Positions 24,647 to 32,960 of a DNA stretch of 41,381 nucleotides are shown here, in pieces. The position numbers were made by a program, and so were the translations under genes. The stretch lies in NCBI GenBank assembly GCA_045533195.1, contig JAZSHI010000005.1, forward strand, positions 1-41,381, in the 5' to 3' direction. Numbering within the stretch: position 1 is the stretch's first letter; each line of letters starts with the position of its first letter. This stretch comes from SIG607 sp045533195. GTDB lineage: Bacteria > Bacillota > Clostridia > Oscillospirales > Acutalibacteraceae. The notes under the pieces were generated by a model. That model was not told the DNA's origin, ran no database searches, and saw only the letters and a list, made by a program, of their open reading frames with translations.

Positions 24647-25522
24647 ATGCGTGATTATCTTGAAGGTTTTTTGAAGGAATACGATTATGAGAAAGAAGAC
24701 AGCGAGTATCTTCTTAACTGCTACGACAAAATTTATGCCGACAGCGAAGCGGCAGAATGTATCGATAAAGCAGTAGCCTTATATGATGAAAATATCAACT
24801 GTGAGTACGGTGATATTGTTAGTCTGGCAGATAAAGCTGCTAAGAAAACTTATATATACGAATATACGGCAGAGCTTATAATGTTCCTTTTGTTTACAAA
24901 AAAACTTAAGGAAAGATATATGGAAAAGGGAATAAGCGAAGAAATATTCCGCCGCACCGTTAATGATTTTCGTTATCAAATGCAAATCTGTAAGCAGCTC
25001 AGAGGTATTATAGGTACCGAATGTGCCGATTGGTGTATGGGCTTTATCCGTATGACTCGTTTTGCTATAGGCAGATTTCAGTATGAAATAATTAAATTCG
25101 GCTATGATTACAGTAAAGACGGTAAGGTTCTTACCCCTGAAAGCAAGGTGCTTAACGTACATATTCCCGCTTCGGGAGAACCCTTAAGCGAAGAACTTGC
25201 GTTAGAGTCCTTTAAATTGGCGAAAGAGTTTTATAAAGAGGAAATAGGCGAACCGTTTGCCTTTAAGTGCAGTTCCTGGCTTTTGTATCCCGAGCACGAG
25301 CAAATGTTAGATCATCAGAGTAATATTTACCGTTTTATGAAGATGTTTGATTATCTCGATTACGGAATTAAAAAGAATAATTGGGATTTATACAGAATAT
25401 TCGGCACCTATGAAATGCGTCCTGAGCATTTGCCGGAAAAAACATCTTTGCAAAGAGCATATAAAAAGCACCTGTTGAACGGTGGAAAAACAGGCTATGG
25501 CGTAGGCGTAATACTTTTTTAA
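24647..25522 (+). CDS. Acyltransferase domain-containing protein (GNAT-like C-terminal domain), unknown function
   Basis: The 291-residue protein resembles Firmicutes proteins annotated as acyltransferase domain-containing, with a helical N-terminal half and a GNAT-like C-terminal half: RFQYE, LNVHIPASGEPLSEE, FKLAKEFY, CSSWLLYPEHEQML, SNIYRFMKMF, RPEHLPEKTSLQRAYKKHLLNGGKTG. No catalytic residue can be named with confidence. ATG 24647 has AAAGGAG upstream and lies 18 bases after the fusion gene, so the two are probably co-transcribed. Assignment rests on family recall and should be taken as moderate. Confidence 0.65.
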   Translation: MRDYLEGFLKEYDYEKEDSEYLLNCYDKIYADSEAAECIDKAVALYDENINCEYGDIVSLADKAAKKTYIYEYTAELIMFLLFTKKLKERYMEKGISEEIFRRTVNDFRYQMQICKQLRGIIGTECADWCMGFIRMTRFAIGRFQYEIIKFGYDYSKDGKVLTPESKVLNVHIPASGEPLSEELALESFKLAKEFYKEEIGEPFAFKCSSWLLYPEHEQMLDHQSNIYRFMKMFDYLDYGIKKNNWDLYRIFGTYEMRPEHLPEKTSLQRAYKKHLLNGGKTGYGVGVILF

Positions 25523-25534
25523 TAAATAAAAAAT

Positions 25535-25567
25535 AAAAGCGGATGAACTTGCAATTCATCCGCTTTT
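25535..25567. terminator. Bidirectional terminator between convergent genes
   Basis: AAAAGCGGATGAA (25535-25547) and TTCATCCGCTTTT (25555-25567), perfect 13-bp stem, 7-base loop, A/T runs on both sides. It ends the dnaE-side operon and prs. Confidence 0.92.
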
Positions 25568-25573
25568 GCATTT

Positions 25574-26710
25574 TTAGATTTTGCCGTTATCGTTATATCT
25601 CTTAACGATGTTCTTAATACGGTCAATGGGATTTAAGAGTTCGCTTATGGAGTTGTCGCAGTTGAGGGTGTCAACTAAAAGCGCAATGTATTTTGCCATA
25701 TTAACGTTGCAGTACCACTCTTTTGTGAGAAGCTCAGGCTCATTGTAAATAAGATTTGTGGTGAAAATCTTATCAATAAGTCCGTTTTTATAGTATTCGT
25801 CGAATTTATCGTATCCGTCAACAAAAAGACCGAAGGTAGAGAATATAAATACCCTATTAGCGCCTTCCTTTTTAAGTCTTGCTGAAACGTCAAGCATAGA
25901 TTCGCCTGAAGAAATCATATCGTCAACAATAATAAGGTCTTTGCCCTTAACGTCGTTACCCAAGAATTCGTGAGCTTCAATGGGGTTTTTACCGTTAACT
26001 ATAACGGAATAGTTTCTTCTCTTATAGAACATACCCAGCGGCAGACCTAAAACGGAAGAATAGTAGATACATCTTCCCATACCACCTTCATCGGGGGATA
26101 CTATCATAGTGTGTTCCTTGTCAAGCTTAACGTCGGGAACGTTTTTAAGGAGAGCCTTAATCATCTGATAGGTTGCCTGAACGTTATCAAAACCGTCAAG
26201 GGGAATTGCGTTATTAACTCTGGGGTCGTGAGCAACAAAGGTAATGATGTTCTTTACGCCCATATTGACAAGCTCCTGAAGAGCAAGAGCGCAGTCCATA
26301 GACTCTCTTGTGCTTCTTCTGTGCTGTCTGCCTTCATAAAGCATAGGCATAATAACGGTAATTCTTCTTGCCTTACCGCCGAAAGCGGCGATAATTCTCT
26401 TTAAATCCTGAAAATGATCGTCAGGACTCATAGGAACTTCTTTACCGTACATTTTGTAGGTAACGCCGTGGTTGAAGCAGTCGCAGATGATGAAAGCGTC
26501 AAGACCGCGTGCGGTGTGGTTAAGTACGCCTTTAGCTTCGCCTGTTCCGAAACGGGGGCAGTTAGCCTGAATTACGTAACTGTGTTCAGAGGGCATTCCG
26601 CGCCACTGCATAAGATAGTAGTCAACCTTAGCGGAAATATCTTCGCAACCGCGCATACTTACTATTGCGAGGTCGCCGTACGGTGTGTGTGTTAAATCAA
26701 TAGATGCCAT
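25574..26710 (-). CDS. prs: Ribose-phosphate pyrophosphokinase, long divergent form
   Basis: Makes PRPP from ribose 5-phosphate and ATP for nucleotide and cofactor synthesis. The 378-residue protein keeps the Prs layout: an RRITVIMPMLYEGRQHRRSTRES segment (ATP/flexible loop region), IVSPDEGGMGR, and the PRPP-binding loop DLIIVDDMISSGES. It is longer than the usual 310-320 residues and the usual DLHxxQIxGFF reads VAHDPRVNNAIP, which marks a separate clade seen in Clostridia. The open frame extends to 27055, but ATG 26710 is the start because AGGGAGG lies eight bases before it and the extension covers the thyX promoter. It is divergent from thyX. Confidence 0.9.
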   Translation of the reverse strand: MASIDLTHTPYGDLAIVSMRGCEDISAKVDYYLMQWRGMPSEHSYVIQANCPRFGTGEAKGVLNHTARGLDAFIICDCFNHGVTYKMYGKEVPMSPDDHFQDLKRIIAAFGGKARRITVIMPMLYEGRQHRRSTRESMDCALALQELVNMGVKNIITFVAHDPRVNNAIPLDGFDNVQATYQMIKALLKNVPDVKLDKEHTMIVSPDEGGMGRCIYYSSVLGLPLGMFYKRRNYSVIVNGKNPIEAHEFLGNDVKGKDLIIVDDMISSGESMLDVSARLKKEGANRVFIFSTFGLFVDGYDKFDEYYKNGLIDKIFTTNLIYNEPELLTKEWYCNVNMAKYIALLVDTLNCDNSISELLNPIDRIKNIVKRYNDNGKI

Positions 26711-26804
26711 TATTTTTTCCTCCCTTTTGACCTTCTGAATATATATTAACATAAAATTAAAAAATAATAAAGTACTTTTTCGACAGAATTTAATAAAAAT
26801 TTCA

Positions 26805-26833
26805 TTGAATAAGTTGAAAAAATTTGGTATAAT
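26805..26833 (+). promoter_or_regulatory. Promoter of thyX
   Basis: TTGAAT (26805-26810), 17-base spacer, perfect TATAAT (26828-26833), 42 bases before the thyX start. Confidence 0.8.
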
Positions 26834-26875
26834 AAACTGAACGTTTATATTTTTAAAAAACAAAGGAGAAAAACT

Positions 26876-27652
26876 ATGCCGAAAGTAACACTTTTGACCT
26901 ATACTCCGGACCCCGAAATTACCATTGCAAGTGCCGCAAAGCTTTGTTACAGCCCTGCCGGTATTGATACTGTAAGAGAAGGACTTGATGAGCAAAAAGC
27001 CGCCGACTTTGTTGATATGCTTAGTTCTCTCGGTCACGAAAGTCCTACAGAACACGCATATTTCACCTTTGGAATTGAGGGTGTTTCCCGAGCTTTACTG
27101 GCGCAAATAACAAGACACAGAATTGCATCCTTTTCTGTGCAGAGTCAGCGTTACGTTACCGAAAAGCAGTTCGGTTACGTTTTGCCGCCCGAAATAGAAA
27201 ACTGTCCTGAGGCTCTTGAGATTTTCAGTGAAGCTATGAGAAGAGACCAAGAGGATTACGATAAAATCACCGCTGTTTTAAAGGCTAAGCACTTAAAGGA
27301 TATGATAGAGGGCGGAATGGATGAAAAAGCGGCTAACAGAGCAGCCGAGAAGAAGGCTATTGAGGATGCCCGTTTTGTGCTTCCCAATGCTTGTGAAACC
27401 AAAATGATAGTTACCATGAACACAAGATCTTTGCTTAATTTCTTCCATCACCGTTGCTGCATCCGCGCTCAATGGGAAATAAGAGAGGTTGCAAATCAGA
27501 TGCTTTCCTTAGTATATTCCGTAGCGCCCACACTCTTTAAAAAGGCGGGGCCTCCCTGTGTTTCAGGCCCTTGTCCTGAGGGTAAAATGAGCTGCGGTAA
27601 GGCTAAAGAAATGAAAGAACTTACCGAAAAAATTAAAAGCGGTGAAAATTAA
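26876..27652 (+). CDS. thyX: Flavin-dependent thymidylate synthase
   Basis: Converts dUMP to dTMP with methylene-tetrahydrofolate and FAD/NADPH. The 258-residue protein has the ThyX motif RHRxxSxxxxSxR as Arg80-His81-Arg82 to Ser90-x-Arg92, the GHESPTEHAYFTF segment, and CCIRAQWEIREVANQM near the C-terminus. The tail has a small Cys-rich stretch (CVSGPCPEGKMSC) of unknown meaning. ATG 26876 follows AAAGGAG. Its stop codon overlaps the start of tmk by one base (TAATG), which couples dTMP synthesis to dTMP phosphorylation. Confidence 0.96.
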   Translation: MPKVTLLTYTPDPEITIASAAKLCYSPAGIDTVREGLDEQKAADFVDMLSSLGHESPTEHAYFTFGIEGVSRALLAQITRHRIASFSVQSQRYVTEKQFGYVLPPEIENCPEALEIFSEAMRRDQEDYDKITAVLKAKHLKDMIEGGMDEKAANRAAEKKAIEDARFVLPNACETKMIVTMNTRSLLNFFHHRCCIRAQWEIREVANQMLSLVYSVAPTLFKKAGPPCVSGPCPEGKMSCGKAKEMKELTEKIKSGEN

Positions 27653-28314
27653 TGGGAAAACTTATTGTTATAGAAGGACTTGACGGAAGCGGAAAATCCA
27701 CTCAACTTGACCTTCTTTATGAAAATCTTAAAAAAATTGGAATAGACTGCCGTACAGTATCCTTTCCCGATTATGAGCATAATTCAAGCACCCTTGTTAA
27801 GATGTATCTTGCAGGTGAGTTCGGTGAAAAGCCTGGGGACGTAAACGCATATGCGGCTTCCACCTTTTATGCAGTTGACCGTTATGCCTCCTTTAAAAAA
27901 TATTGGGGGCAGTATTATAACGGCGGCGGTGTTATACTTGCAGGCAGATATGTTACCTCTAATGCGGTACATCAAAATTCAAAACTAACTGAAGATAAAT
28001 GGGAAGCCTTTCTTAACTGGCTTTATGATTTTGAATACTGCAAAATGGGTATTCCGAAGCCCGATAAGGTAATTTTTCTCGATATGCCTATCGACGTTTC
28101 TCAAAAGCTTATGACCGGAAGATACAAGGGCGATGAAGAGAAAAAGGATATTCACGAAAGAGACACAAATTATCTTGAACACTGCAGAAAATCAGCTCTA
28201 TTTACCGCTGATTATTCGGGTTGGAACAAAATAAACTGCGCCAAAGACGGTGAGGCAAGAACTATTGAAGATATTGCTCAGGACGTTTTAAAGGAAGTAT
28301 TATCTATACTTTAG
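27652..28314 (+). CDS. tmk: Thymidylate kinase-like protein
   Basis: Phosphorylates dTMP to dTDP. The 220-residue protein has the P-loop GLDGSGKST at 9-17, the dTMP-binding SFPDYEHNSS region, and FLDMPIDVSQKLM followed by a lid with basic residues. The usual DR(Y/H/F) motif reads GRYVTSNAVHQ, so the Asp is replaced by Gly while the Arg is kept. It lies in TAATG overlap with thyX, which supports the thymidylate function over other small kinases. DJ-1 follows nine bases after the stop. Confidence 0.9.
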   Translation: MGKLIVIEGLDGSGKSTQLDLLYENLKKIGIDCRTVSFPDYEHNSSTLVKMYLAGEFGEKPGDVNAYAASTFYAVDRYASFKKYWGQYYNGGGVILAGRYVTSNAVHQNSKLTEDKWEAFLNWLYDFEYCKMGIPKPDKVIFLDMPIDVSQKLMTGRYKGDEEKKDIHERDTNYLEHCRKSALFTADYSGWNKINCAKDGEARTIEDIAQDVLKEVLSIL

Positions 28315-28323
28315 GAGAAATCT

Positions 28324-28878
28324 ATGGTTTATGTATTTTTAGCAGACGGCTTCGAAGAAATGGAAGCCGTTGCCCCAATTGATATATTAAGAAGACTTAA
28401 AATAGATGTTTGTACTATCGGTGTTACAGGGGAATATGTGACGGGAAGCCACGGTATAACCCTTAAAGCTGATAAAACCTTTGAAAAAGCGGATTTTAAT
28501 GATATTTCTGCCGTAATTTTACCCGGCGGTATGCCCGGCACCCTTAATCTTGCCAACAGCGAGGAATTAGCCGAACTTTTATTAAAATGCGCCAAAGAAA
28601 AGGTACTTATAAGCGCCCTTTGTGCTGCTCCCAGCGTTCTTGGTAAACTTTCACTTTTAAAGGGCAGAGAATACACTTGCTATCCTTCCTTTGAAGAGGG
28701 GATAGACGGTATATATAAAAACCTTCCCCTTGTAGTAAGCGAAAAAGAAAATACCATTATAACCGCTTGGGGACCGGGTGCCGCTTATAAATTCGGATTT
28801 GCTTTGGCAAAGTATATTTTAAAGGACGAAAAAGCGGTAGAAGAGATGAAAAAATCAATGATGATGTGCGGAGACTGA
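28324..28878 (+). CDS. DJ-1/PfpI family protein
   Basis: The 184-residue protein has the DJ-1 features LADGFEEMEA (acidic residue at position 12-14), ILPGGMPGTLNL, and the nucleophile elbow LISALCAAPSVLG with Cys100. Family members act as glyoxalase III/deglycase-like or oxidative-stress proteins, also called YajL/ThiJ type; the substrate cannot be told from sequence. The length is typical. It is within a tight run with tmk upstream and mltG one base downstream. Confidence 0.92.
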   Translation: MVYVFLADGFEEMEAVAPIDILRRLKIDVCTIGVTGEYVTGSHGITLKADKTFEKADFNDISAVILPGGMPGTLNLANSEELAELLLKCAKEKVLISALCAAPSVLGKLSLLKGREYTCYPSFEEGIDGIYKNLPLVVSEKENTIITAWGPGAAYKFGFALAKYILKDEKAVEEMKKSMMMCGD

Positions 28879-28879
28879 T

Positions 28880-30055
28880 ATGAGCGAAGAAAATAAAGAG
28901 ATTATTGAAAACGGGGAAAACTATGAAGATATGCTTTCCCGCGCAGAAGAAAAACGTGCAGAAAGACGGCAAAATAAACGCAGAAAAACTGCTAAAATTA
29001 TAGTTATTTCGGCGCTTTGCGTGATTTTAGCCGTAATTTTGGTTTTCGGTTCTTTAATTATAACCGAAATAAACGGCGGCAACAAAAAAACCGTTACGGT
29101 GAATATCGAAAAGGGCTCTTCCGCTTATCAGATAGCCGATGTTCTTGAGGAATCAGGCGCTATTAAAAGCGCTATGCTTTTTAAAGCCTATTGCAAAATA
29201 AAGGGCTATGGACAGGACTTTAAATTCGGAAGCTATGAAATAAAAGAAAAAAGCAGTTATGAAGATATTGCCAATATTCTTTCAAAACAAGGCGAAGCTG
29301 CTATTGTAAGGGTGACCATACCCGAGGGTACGGGCATTTACGATTACGTTAAAAACGTAAACGGTAATAATGTTACCATACCGGGCGTTGCAACTCTGCT
29401 CGAAAAGGCAGGAGTGTGCAAAAAGGAAGATTTCTTTGAAGCTGTTAAAAATACCGAGCTTAGCGGTTATCTTCTTGCCGATATAAATAAAGAGAAGGCT
29501 TACGTTGCCCTTGAGGGTTATATTTTCCCCGATACCTATCAGTTTTATGCTTACGAATCTAAAGAATGTGCAAAACTTGCGCTTGATAAAATGATAGAAA
29601 ATATGAGAAGTAAATTTACAAGCGAAATGGTAATAAGAGCACAGGAAATAAATATGAGCGTAAACGAAGTGCTTACCCTTGCCTCCATTATTCAAATGGA
29701 AGCAGGTAACGCGGGAGATGCTATGCCGAAGGTTGCCGCTGTTTTCTATAACCGTATGAACAGAGGCGAAAAGCTTGGCTCTTCACCAACCTGTTATTAC
29801 GGCAATGCCTTTAGCGGTGATGACGGCAGATACGATACCTACGAGATTTTAGGGCTTCCCCCCGGACCTCTTTGTACTGTGGGAAGCGCCGCAATAAATG
29901 CTGTGCTTTATCCCGAAAAAAATTTCGAAGGCTACTATTATTTTGTTACAGACAGTAAAGGAAAGTTTTATTTCCACAAAACCTATAATCAGCAGGTTAA
30001 TACTATAAACCGTCTTAAACGGGAGAATAATTGGATTTATGAATACCTTAACTAA
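28880..30055 (+). CDS. mltG: Endolytic transglycosylase MltG
   Basis: Membrane enzyme that cuts nascent glycan strands and sets their length. The 391-residue protein has a charged cytoplasmic N-terminus (1-36), one membrane helix at about 38-62, a LysM-like subdomain (VNIEKGSSAYQIADVLEESGAI), and the YceG catalytic domain with Glu274 in IIQMEAGN, PKVAAVFYNRM, LGSSPTCYY and GLPPGPLCTVG, ending FVTDSKGKFYFHKTY. Length is usual. It begins one base after DJ-1 and its last 17 bases overlap the U32 gene. The mltG-U32 order recalls yrrL-yrrN/yrrO in Bacillus. Confidence 0.95.
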   Translation: MSEENKEIIENGENYEDMLSRAEEKRAERRQNKRRKTAKIIVISALCVILAVILVFGSLIITEINGGNKKTVTVNIEKGSSAYQIADVLEESGAIKSAMLFKAYCKIKGYGQDFKFGSYEIKEKSSYEDIANILSKQGEAAIVRVTIPEGTGIYDYVKNVNGNNVTIPGVATLLEKAGVCKKEDFFEAVKNTELSGYLLADINKEKAYVALEGYIFPDTYQFYAYESKECAKLALDKMIENMRSKFTSEMVIRAQEINMSVNEVLTLASIIQMEAGNAGDAMPKVAAVFYNRMNRGEKLGSSPTCYYGNAFSGDDGRYDTYEILGLPPGPLCTVGSAAINAVLYPEKNFEGYYYFVTDSKGKFYFHKTYNQQVNTINRLKRENNWIYEYLN

Positions 30056-31268
30056 CAGAAAAATTCCCGAGCTTTTATGCCCTGCGGGAGATTTAACGAG
30101 GCTTATTGCCGCCGTTGACTTTGGTGCAGATGCGGTGTATCTTGCAGGTGAAGAATTCGGTATGCGTACCGCCGCTTCTAACTTTGGCGAGGAAGATTTA
30201 ATAAAGGGCATAGAGTATGCTCACTCAAAGGGCGTAAAGGTACACGTTGCCTGTAATATCGTTCCTCATAATGAAGAAATGTCGCGTCTTCCCGACTTCC
30301 TTAAGTTTCTTGAAGAAGTAAAGGTAGATGCCATAATAGCAAGTGATATAGGCACGATTTCCCTTATTAAAAAATATGCTCCCACTCCCGAGCTTCACGT
30401 TTCGGTGCAGTCGGGTATATGTAATTACGTTACGGCAAATGCCTTTTATGAAATGGGCGCAAAGAGGGTTGTTCTTGCCCGTGAGCTTTCTCTTGAAGAA
30501 ATAAAGGAAATAAGAGAAAAAACACCCTGTGACCTTGAAATTGAGTGCTTTGCCCACGGCGCTATGTGTGTTTCCTTTTCTGCAAGATGTCTTCTTTCAA
30601 GCTATATGACGGGCAGAGATGCCAACAGAGGAGACTGCGCTCAGCCTTGCCGTTGGAAGTATTCTCTTATGGAGGAAAAACGCGATGGACAGTATTTTGA
30701 TATAACCGATACCGACAAAGGAAGTTATATTTTAAATGCTAACGATATGTGTATGGCGCCTTATCTTGATAAAATAAGCGAAGCAGGTATTGACAGCATA
30801 AAAATTGAGGGCAGAGCAAAATCTCATTACTATGTTGCTGTTACTACCAATGCTTACAGAGCCGCGCTTGACAGCCTTAAAAATGCTGAGGGCGAATGGA
30901 AACTACAGGAATTTGTAATCGAAGAGCTTGATAAAATCAGCCATCGTCCCTACAGTACGGGATTTTATTTCGGTACACCAAGTCAGACCTATGAAAGCGC
31001 AGGATACGTGCGGGATTATTCCGTAGCTGCCGTAGTAACGGGTTACGAGGACGGGAAAATTGTTGCCATAATGAAAAACAAATTTTTTGTAGGTCAGGAA
31101 TTTGACTGTCTTGCGGTAAAGGAAAAGCCCTTTACCTTTACGGTGAATGAGCTTTATGACGGGGAAGGAAATGCTATTGATAATGCTCCCCATCCTATGA
31201 TGACCGTTAAAATTCCCTATGAAAGAGAGATTCCTGCAGGTTCACTTTTAAGAATGAAAAACGAATAA
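30039..31268 (+). CDS. U32 family protein, TrhP-like tRNA hydroxylation protein
   Basis: The 409-residue protein has the U32 signature with conserved cysteines: IECFAHGAMCVSFSARCLLS, then NRGDCAQPCRWKY, and downstream NANDMCMAPYLDKI and DSIKIEGRAKS. Proteins of this clade (TrhP/YrrO/YegQ type) are needed for 5-hydroxyuridine at tRNA position 34; older annotation calls them collagenase-like peptidases. The placement after mltG supports the YrrN/YrrO assignment. YrrM, which lies between them in Bacillus, is absent here. ATG 30039 lies in the end of mltG (17-base overlap). It is followed by a hairpin that also covers the start of the PBP gene. Confidence 0.88.
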   Translation: MNTLTNRKIPELLCPAGDLTRLIAAVDFGADAVYLAGEEFGMRTAASNFGEEDLIKGIEYAHSKGVKVHVACNIVPHNEEMSRLPDFLKFLEEVKVDAIIASDIGTISLIKKYAPTPELHVSVQSGICNYVTANAFYEMGAKRVVLARELSLEEIKEIREKTPCDLEIECFAHGAMCVSFSARCLLSSYMTGRDANRGDCAQPCRWKYSLMEEKRDGQYFDITDTDKGSYILNANDMCMAPYLDKISEAGIDSIKIEGRAKSHYYVAVTTNAYRAALDSLKNAEGEWKLQEFVIEELDKISHRPYSTGFYFGTPSQTYESAGYVRDYSVAAVVTGYEDGKIVAIMKNKFFVGQEFDCLAVKEKPFTFTVNELYDGEGNAIDNAPHPMMTVKIPYEREIPAGSLLRMKNE

Positions 31269-31274
31269 AATTTT

Positions 31275-31307
31275 CACCCCGAGTAAAACTACTTGGGGTG
31301 ATTTTTT
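31275..31307 (+). terminator. Terminator hairpin overlapping the PBP ribosome site and start codon
   Basis: CACCCCGAGTA (31275-31285), loop AAAC, TACTTGGGGTG (31290-31300), then ATTTTTTG. One G-T wobble in an 11-bp stem followed by six T. The GGGGTG in the 3' arm is the only ribosome-site candidate for the next gene, whose TTG start (31306) lies at the end of the T run. Confidence 0.8.
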
Positions 31308-32886
31308 GTTTAAACCGCTAAGAATATCTATTTGTCTTGTGCTGACATTCGCTCTTTTTTTAGGTGGCATAGCTCGAATAACGCTTATAATGGATGATGA
31401 AAAAATCAAGGTTTCGGCTCAACAGAACGTAAAGGTGATTACCCTTTCAAATTTAAGGGGAAATATTTTTGATACAAACGGTGTATCTCTTACGGGTGAT
31501 AAGGAAAAAATATATGCCGTTATAACCCCTACTCCCACAGCTGTAATGTATGCCAGTAACGTGCTTTACGGAGATGAAAAAATCGAAGTGTTAGCAAAGC
31601 TTCGCAATCAAAAGGTTGCAATTATAGAAACTGAAAAGGAAATAAATTGCGCAGGAATTATAACTGTTAAAGGTAGCGCATATACAACCGAGAGCGGATT
31701 TTGTTCCCATCTTTTAGGATATTTGAATAACGAAAATCAAGGTGTTTCGGGTATCCAGAAGGCTTACGACAGTATTCTTTACAGCGATAAAAAACTAACT
31801 GTAAAGCTTTTTACTTCAGGAACGGGTGAAATGCTCAGCGGTATAGAGCCTGAGATAAGTGAGCATAAAGAGGTACAGTATAACGGAGTAATACTGACAA
31901 TCGACAAAAAGGTGCAAGAAACCTTGGAGAGAGTAAGCGTCAATTTAGAAAAAGGCGCTGTTTTAATAAGCGAAGCGGGAAGCGGTAAGATAAGAGGAAT
32001 GGTAAGCCGACCTAATTTTGATGCAAATAATCTTAAAGATAGTTTAGAAGACGACGATGCTCCCTTCTTAAACCGTTGTCTTATGAGCTTTAACGTGGGC
32101 TCGGTTTTTAAACCTTTAGTGTCAGTTTCATATCTTGAAGGTCAAAAAATGAAAGGCTTTTCGATTAACTGTACGGGAACAACGCTGATAGGTGATAAGG
32201 AATTTGCCTGCCATAAAAGAGACGGACACGGCAGGGTGAATTTATACGATGCTCTTGCCTTTTCCTGTAACAGCTTTTTCTATTCTCTTGCGCCTTTAAT
32301 CACGGCTGATAATATAGTAAAAACCGCTTCGGTATTTGGCATAGGGTACAAAAAAGAACTTTGCAAGGGAATAGAAACCGCAAATGAAAAAATGCCCGAT
32401 ACAAAAGAGCTTGAAAGTTCTCTCGCTCTTGCTAATTTATCCATTGGTCAAGGAAGTCTTATGGCTTCTCCCGTAACACTTTTATCGCTTTATGAGGCTA
32501 TTGCCTGTGAAGGTGTTTATCATAAGCCAACGGTGGTTGAAGGAATTATAAAAAACGGCATTACAGAGTATGAAAGGGAACCTTCAAAAATAAAAGCAAT
32601 GAGTAAGGAAACTGCCGATATCATTAAAAATGCCCTTAGAAAAGTTGTTCAGGAAGGTACGGCGCAAAATGTTCTTCTGGGTGTTGACGGCGCAGGTAAA
32701 ACGTCAACGGCACAAACGGGACAAAAGGACGGCGGCAGAGAAGTGGAACATTCATGGTTTTGCGGATTTTTCCCTTTTGATAACCCAGAGTATGTGGTTA
32801 CAGTGCTTGTAGAGGATAGCTTCGGCAAAGAAAAACAGGCGATGGAAATATTTAAAGAGCTTTCATTAAGGCTTTTAAATCGTTGA
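31306..32886 (+). CDS. Class B penicillin-binding protein (transpeptidase)
   Basis: Peptidoglycan cross-linking enzyme of 526 residues, monofunctional. N-terminal membrane helix at about 6-28, a pedestal with LRGNIFDTNG, then the transpeptidase domain with Ser266-Val-Phe-Lys269 (GSVFKP), SCN at 320-322, and the third motif Lys465-Thr-Ser-Thr (GKTSTAQTG), in which the usual KTG Gly is Ser. No PASTA domain. The SpoVD/PBP2/FtsI subgroup is likely, but which one is not clear. The start is TTG 31306: the membrane helix needs it and GGGGTG lies just upstream, though that site is buried in a terminator hairpin. alaS follows with its own promoter. Confidence 0.9.
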   Translation: MFKPLRISICLVLTFALFLGGIARITLIMDDEKIKVSAQQNVKVITLSNLRGNIFDTNGVSLTGDKEKIYAVITPTPTAVMYASNVLYGDEKIEVLAKLRNQKVAIIETEKEINCAGIITVKGSAYTTESGFCSHLLGYLNNENQGVSGIQKAYDSILYSDKKLTVKLFTSGTGEMLSGIEPEISEHKEVQYNGVILTIDKKVQETLERVSVNLEKGAVLISEAGSGKIRGMVSRPNFDANNLKDSLEDDDAPFLNRCLMSFNVGSVFKPLVSVSYLEGQKMKGFSINCTGTTLIGDKEFACHKRDGHGRVNLYDALAFSCNSFFYSLAPLITADNIVKTASVFGIGYKKELCKGIETANEKMPDTKELESSLALANLSIGQGSLMASPVTLLSLYEAIACEGVYHKPTVVEGIIKNGITEYEREPSKIKAMSKETADIIKNALRKVVQEGTAQNVLLGVDGAGKTSTAQTGQKDGGREVEHSWFCGFFPFDNPEYVVTVLVEDSFGKEKQAMEIFKELSLRLLNR

Positions 32887-32911
32887 CAAACAAAAGAACA
32901 GAGTATATAAT
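32883..32911 (+). promoter_or_regulatory. Consensus promoter of alaS
   Basis: TTGACA (32883-32888), 17 bases, TATAAT (32906-32911): a full consensus match. The leader to ATG 32961 is only about 43 bases and holds no T-box or terminator. Confidence 0.9.
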
Positions 32912-32960
32912 AATTGTGTATGTATATTATAATATTTATTTATAAAGCGAGGAACCCGAA

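Noticed and set aside
26711..27055. N-terminal extension of prs
   Set aside because: It would read through the thyX start and promoter in antisense; ATG 26710 has a strong ribosome site and the Prs homology begins there.
32912..32960. T-box riboswitch before alaS
   Set aside because: The leader is only about 50 bases, with no specifier stem, T-box sequence or terminator.
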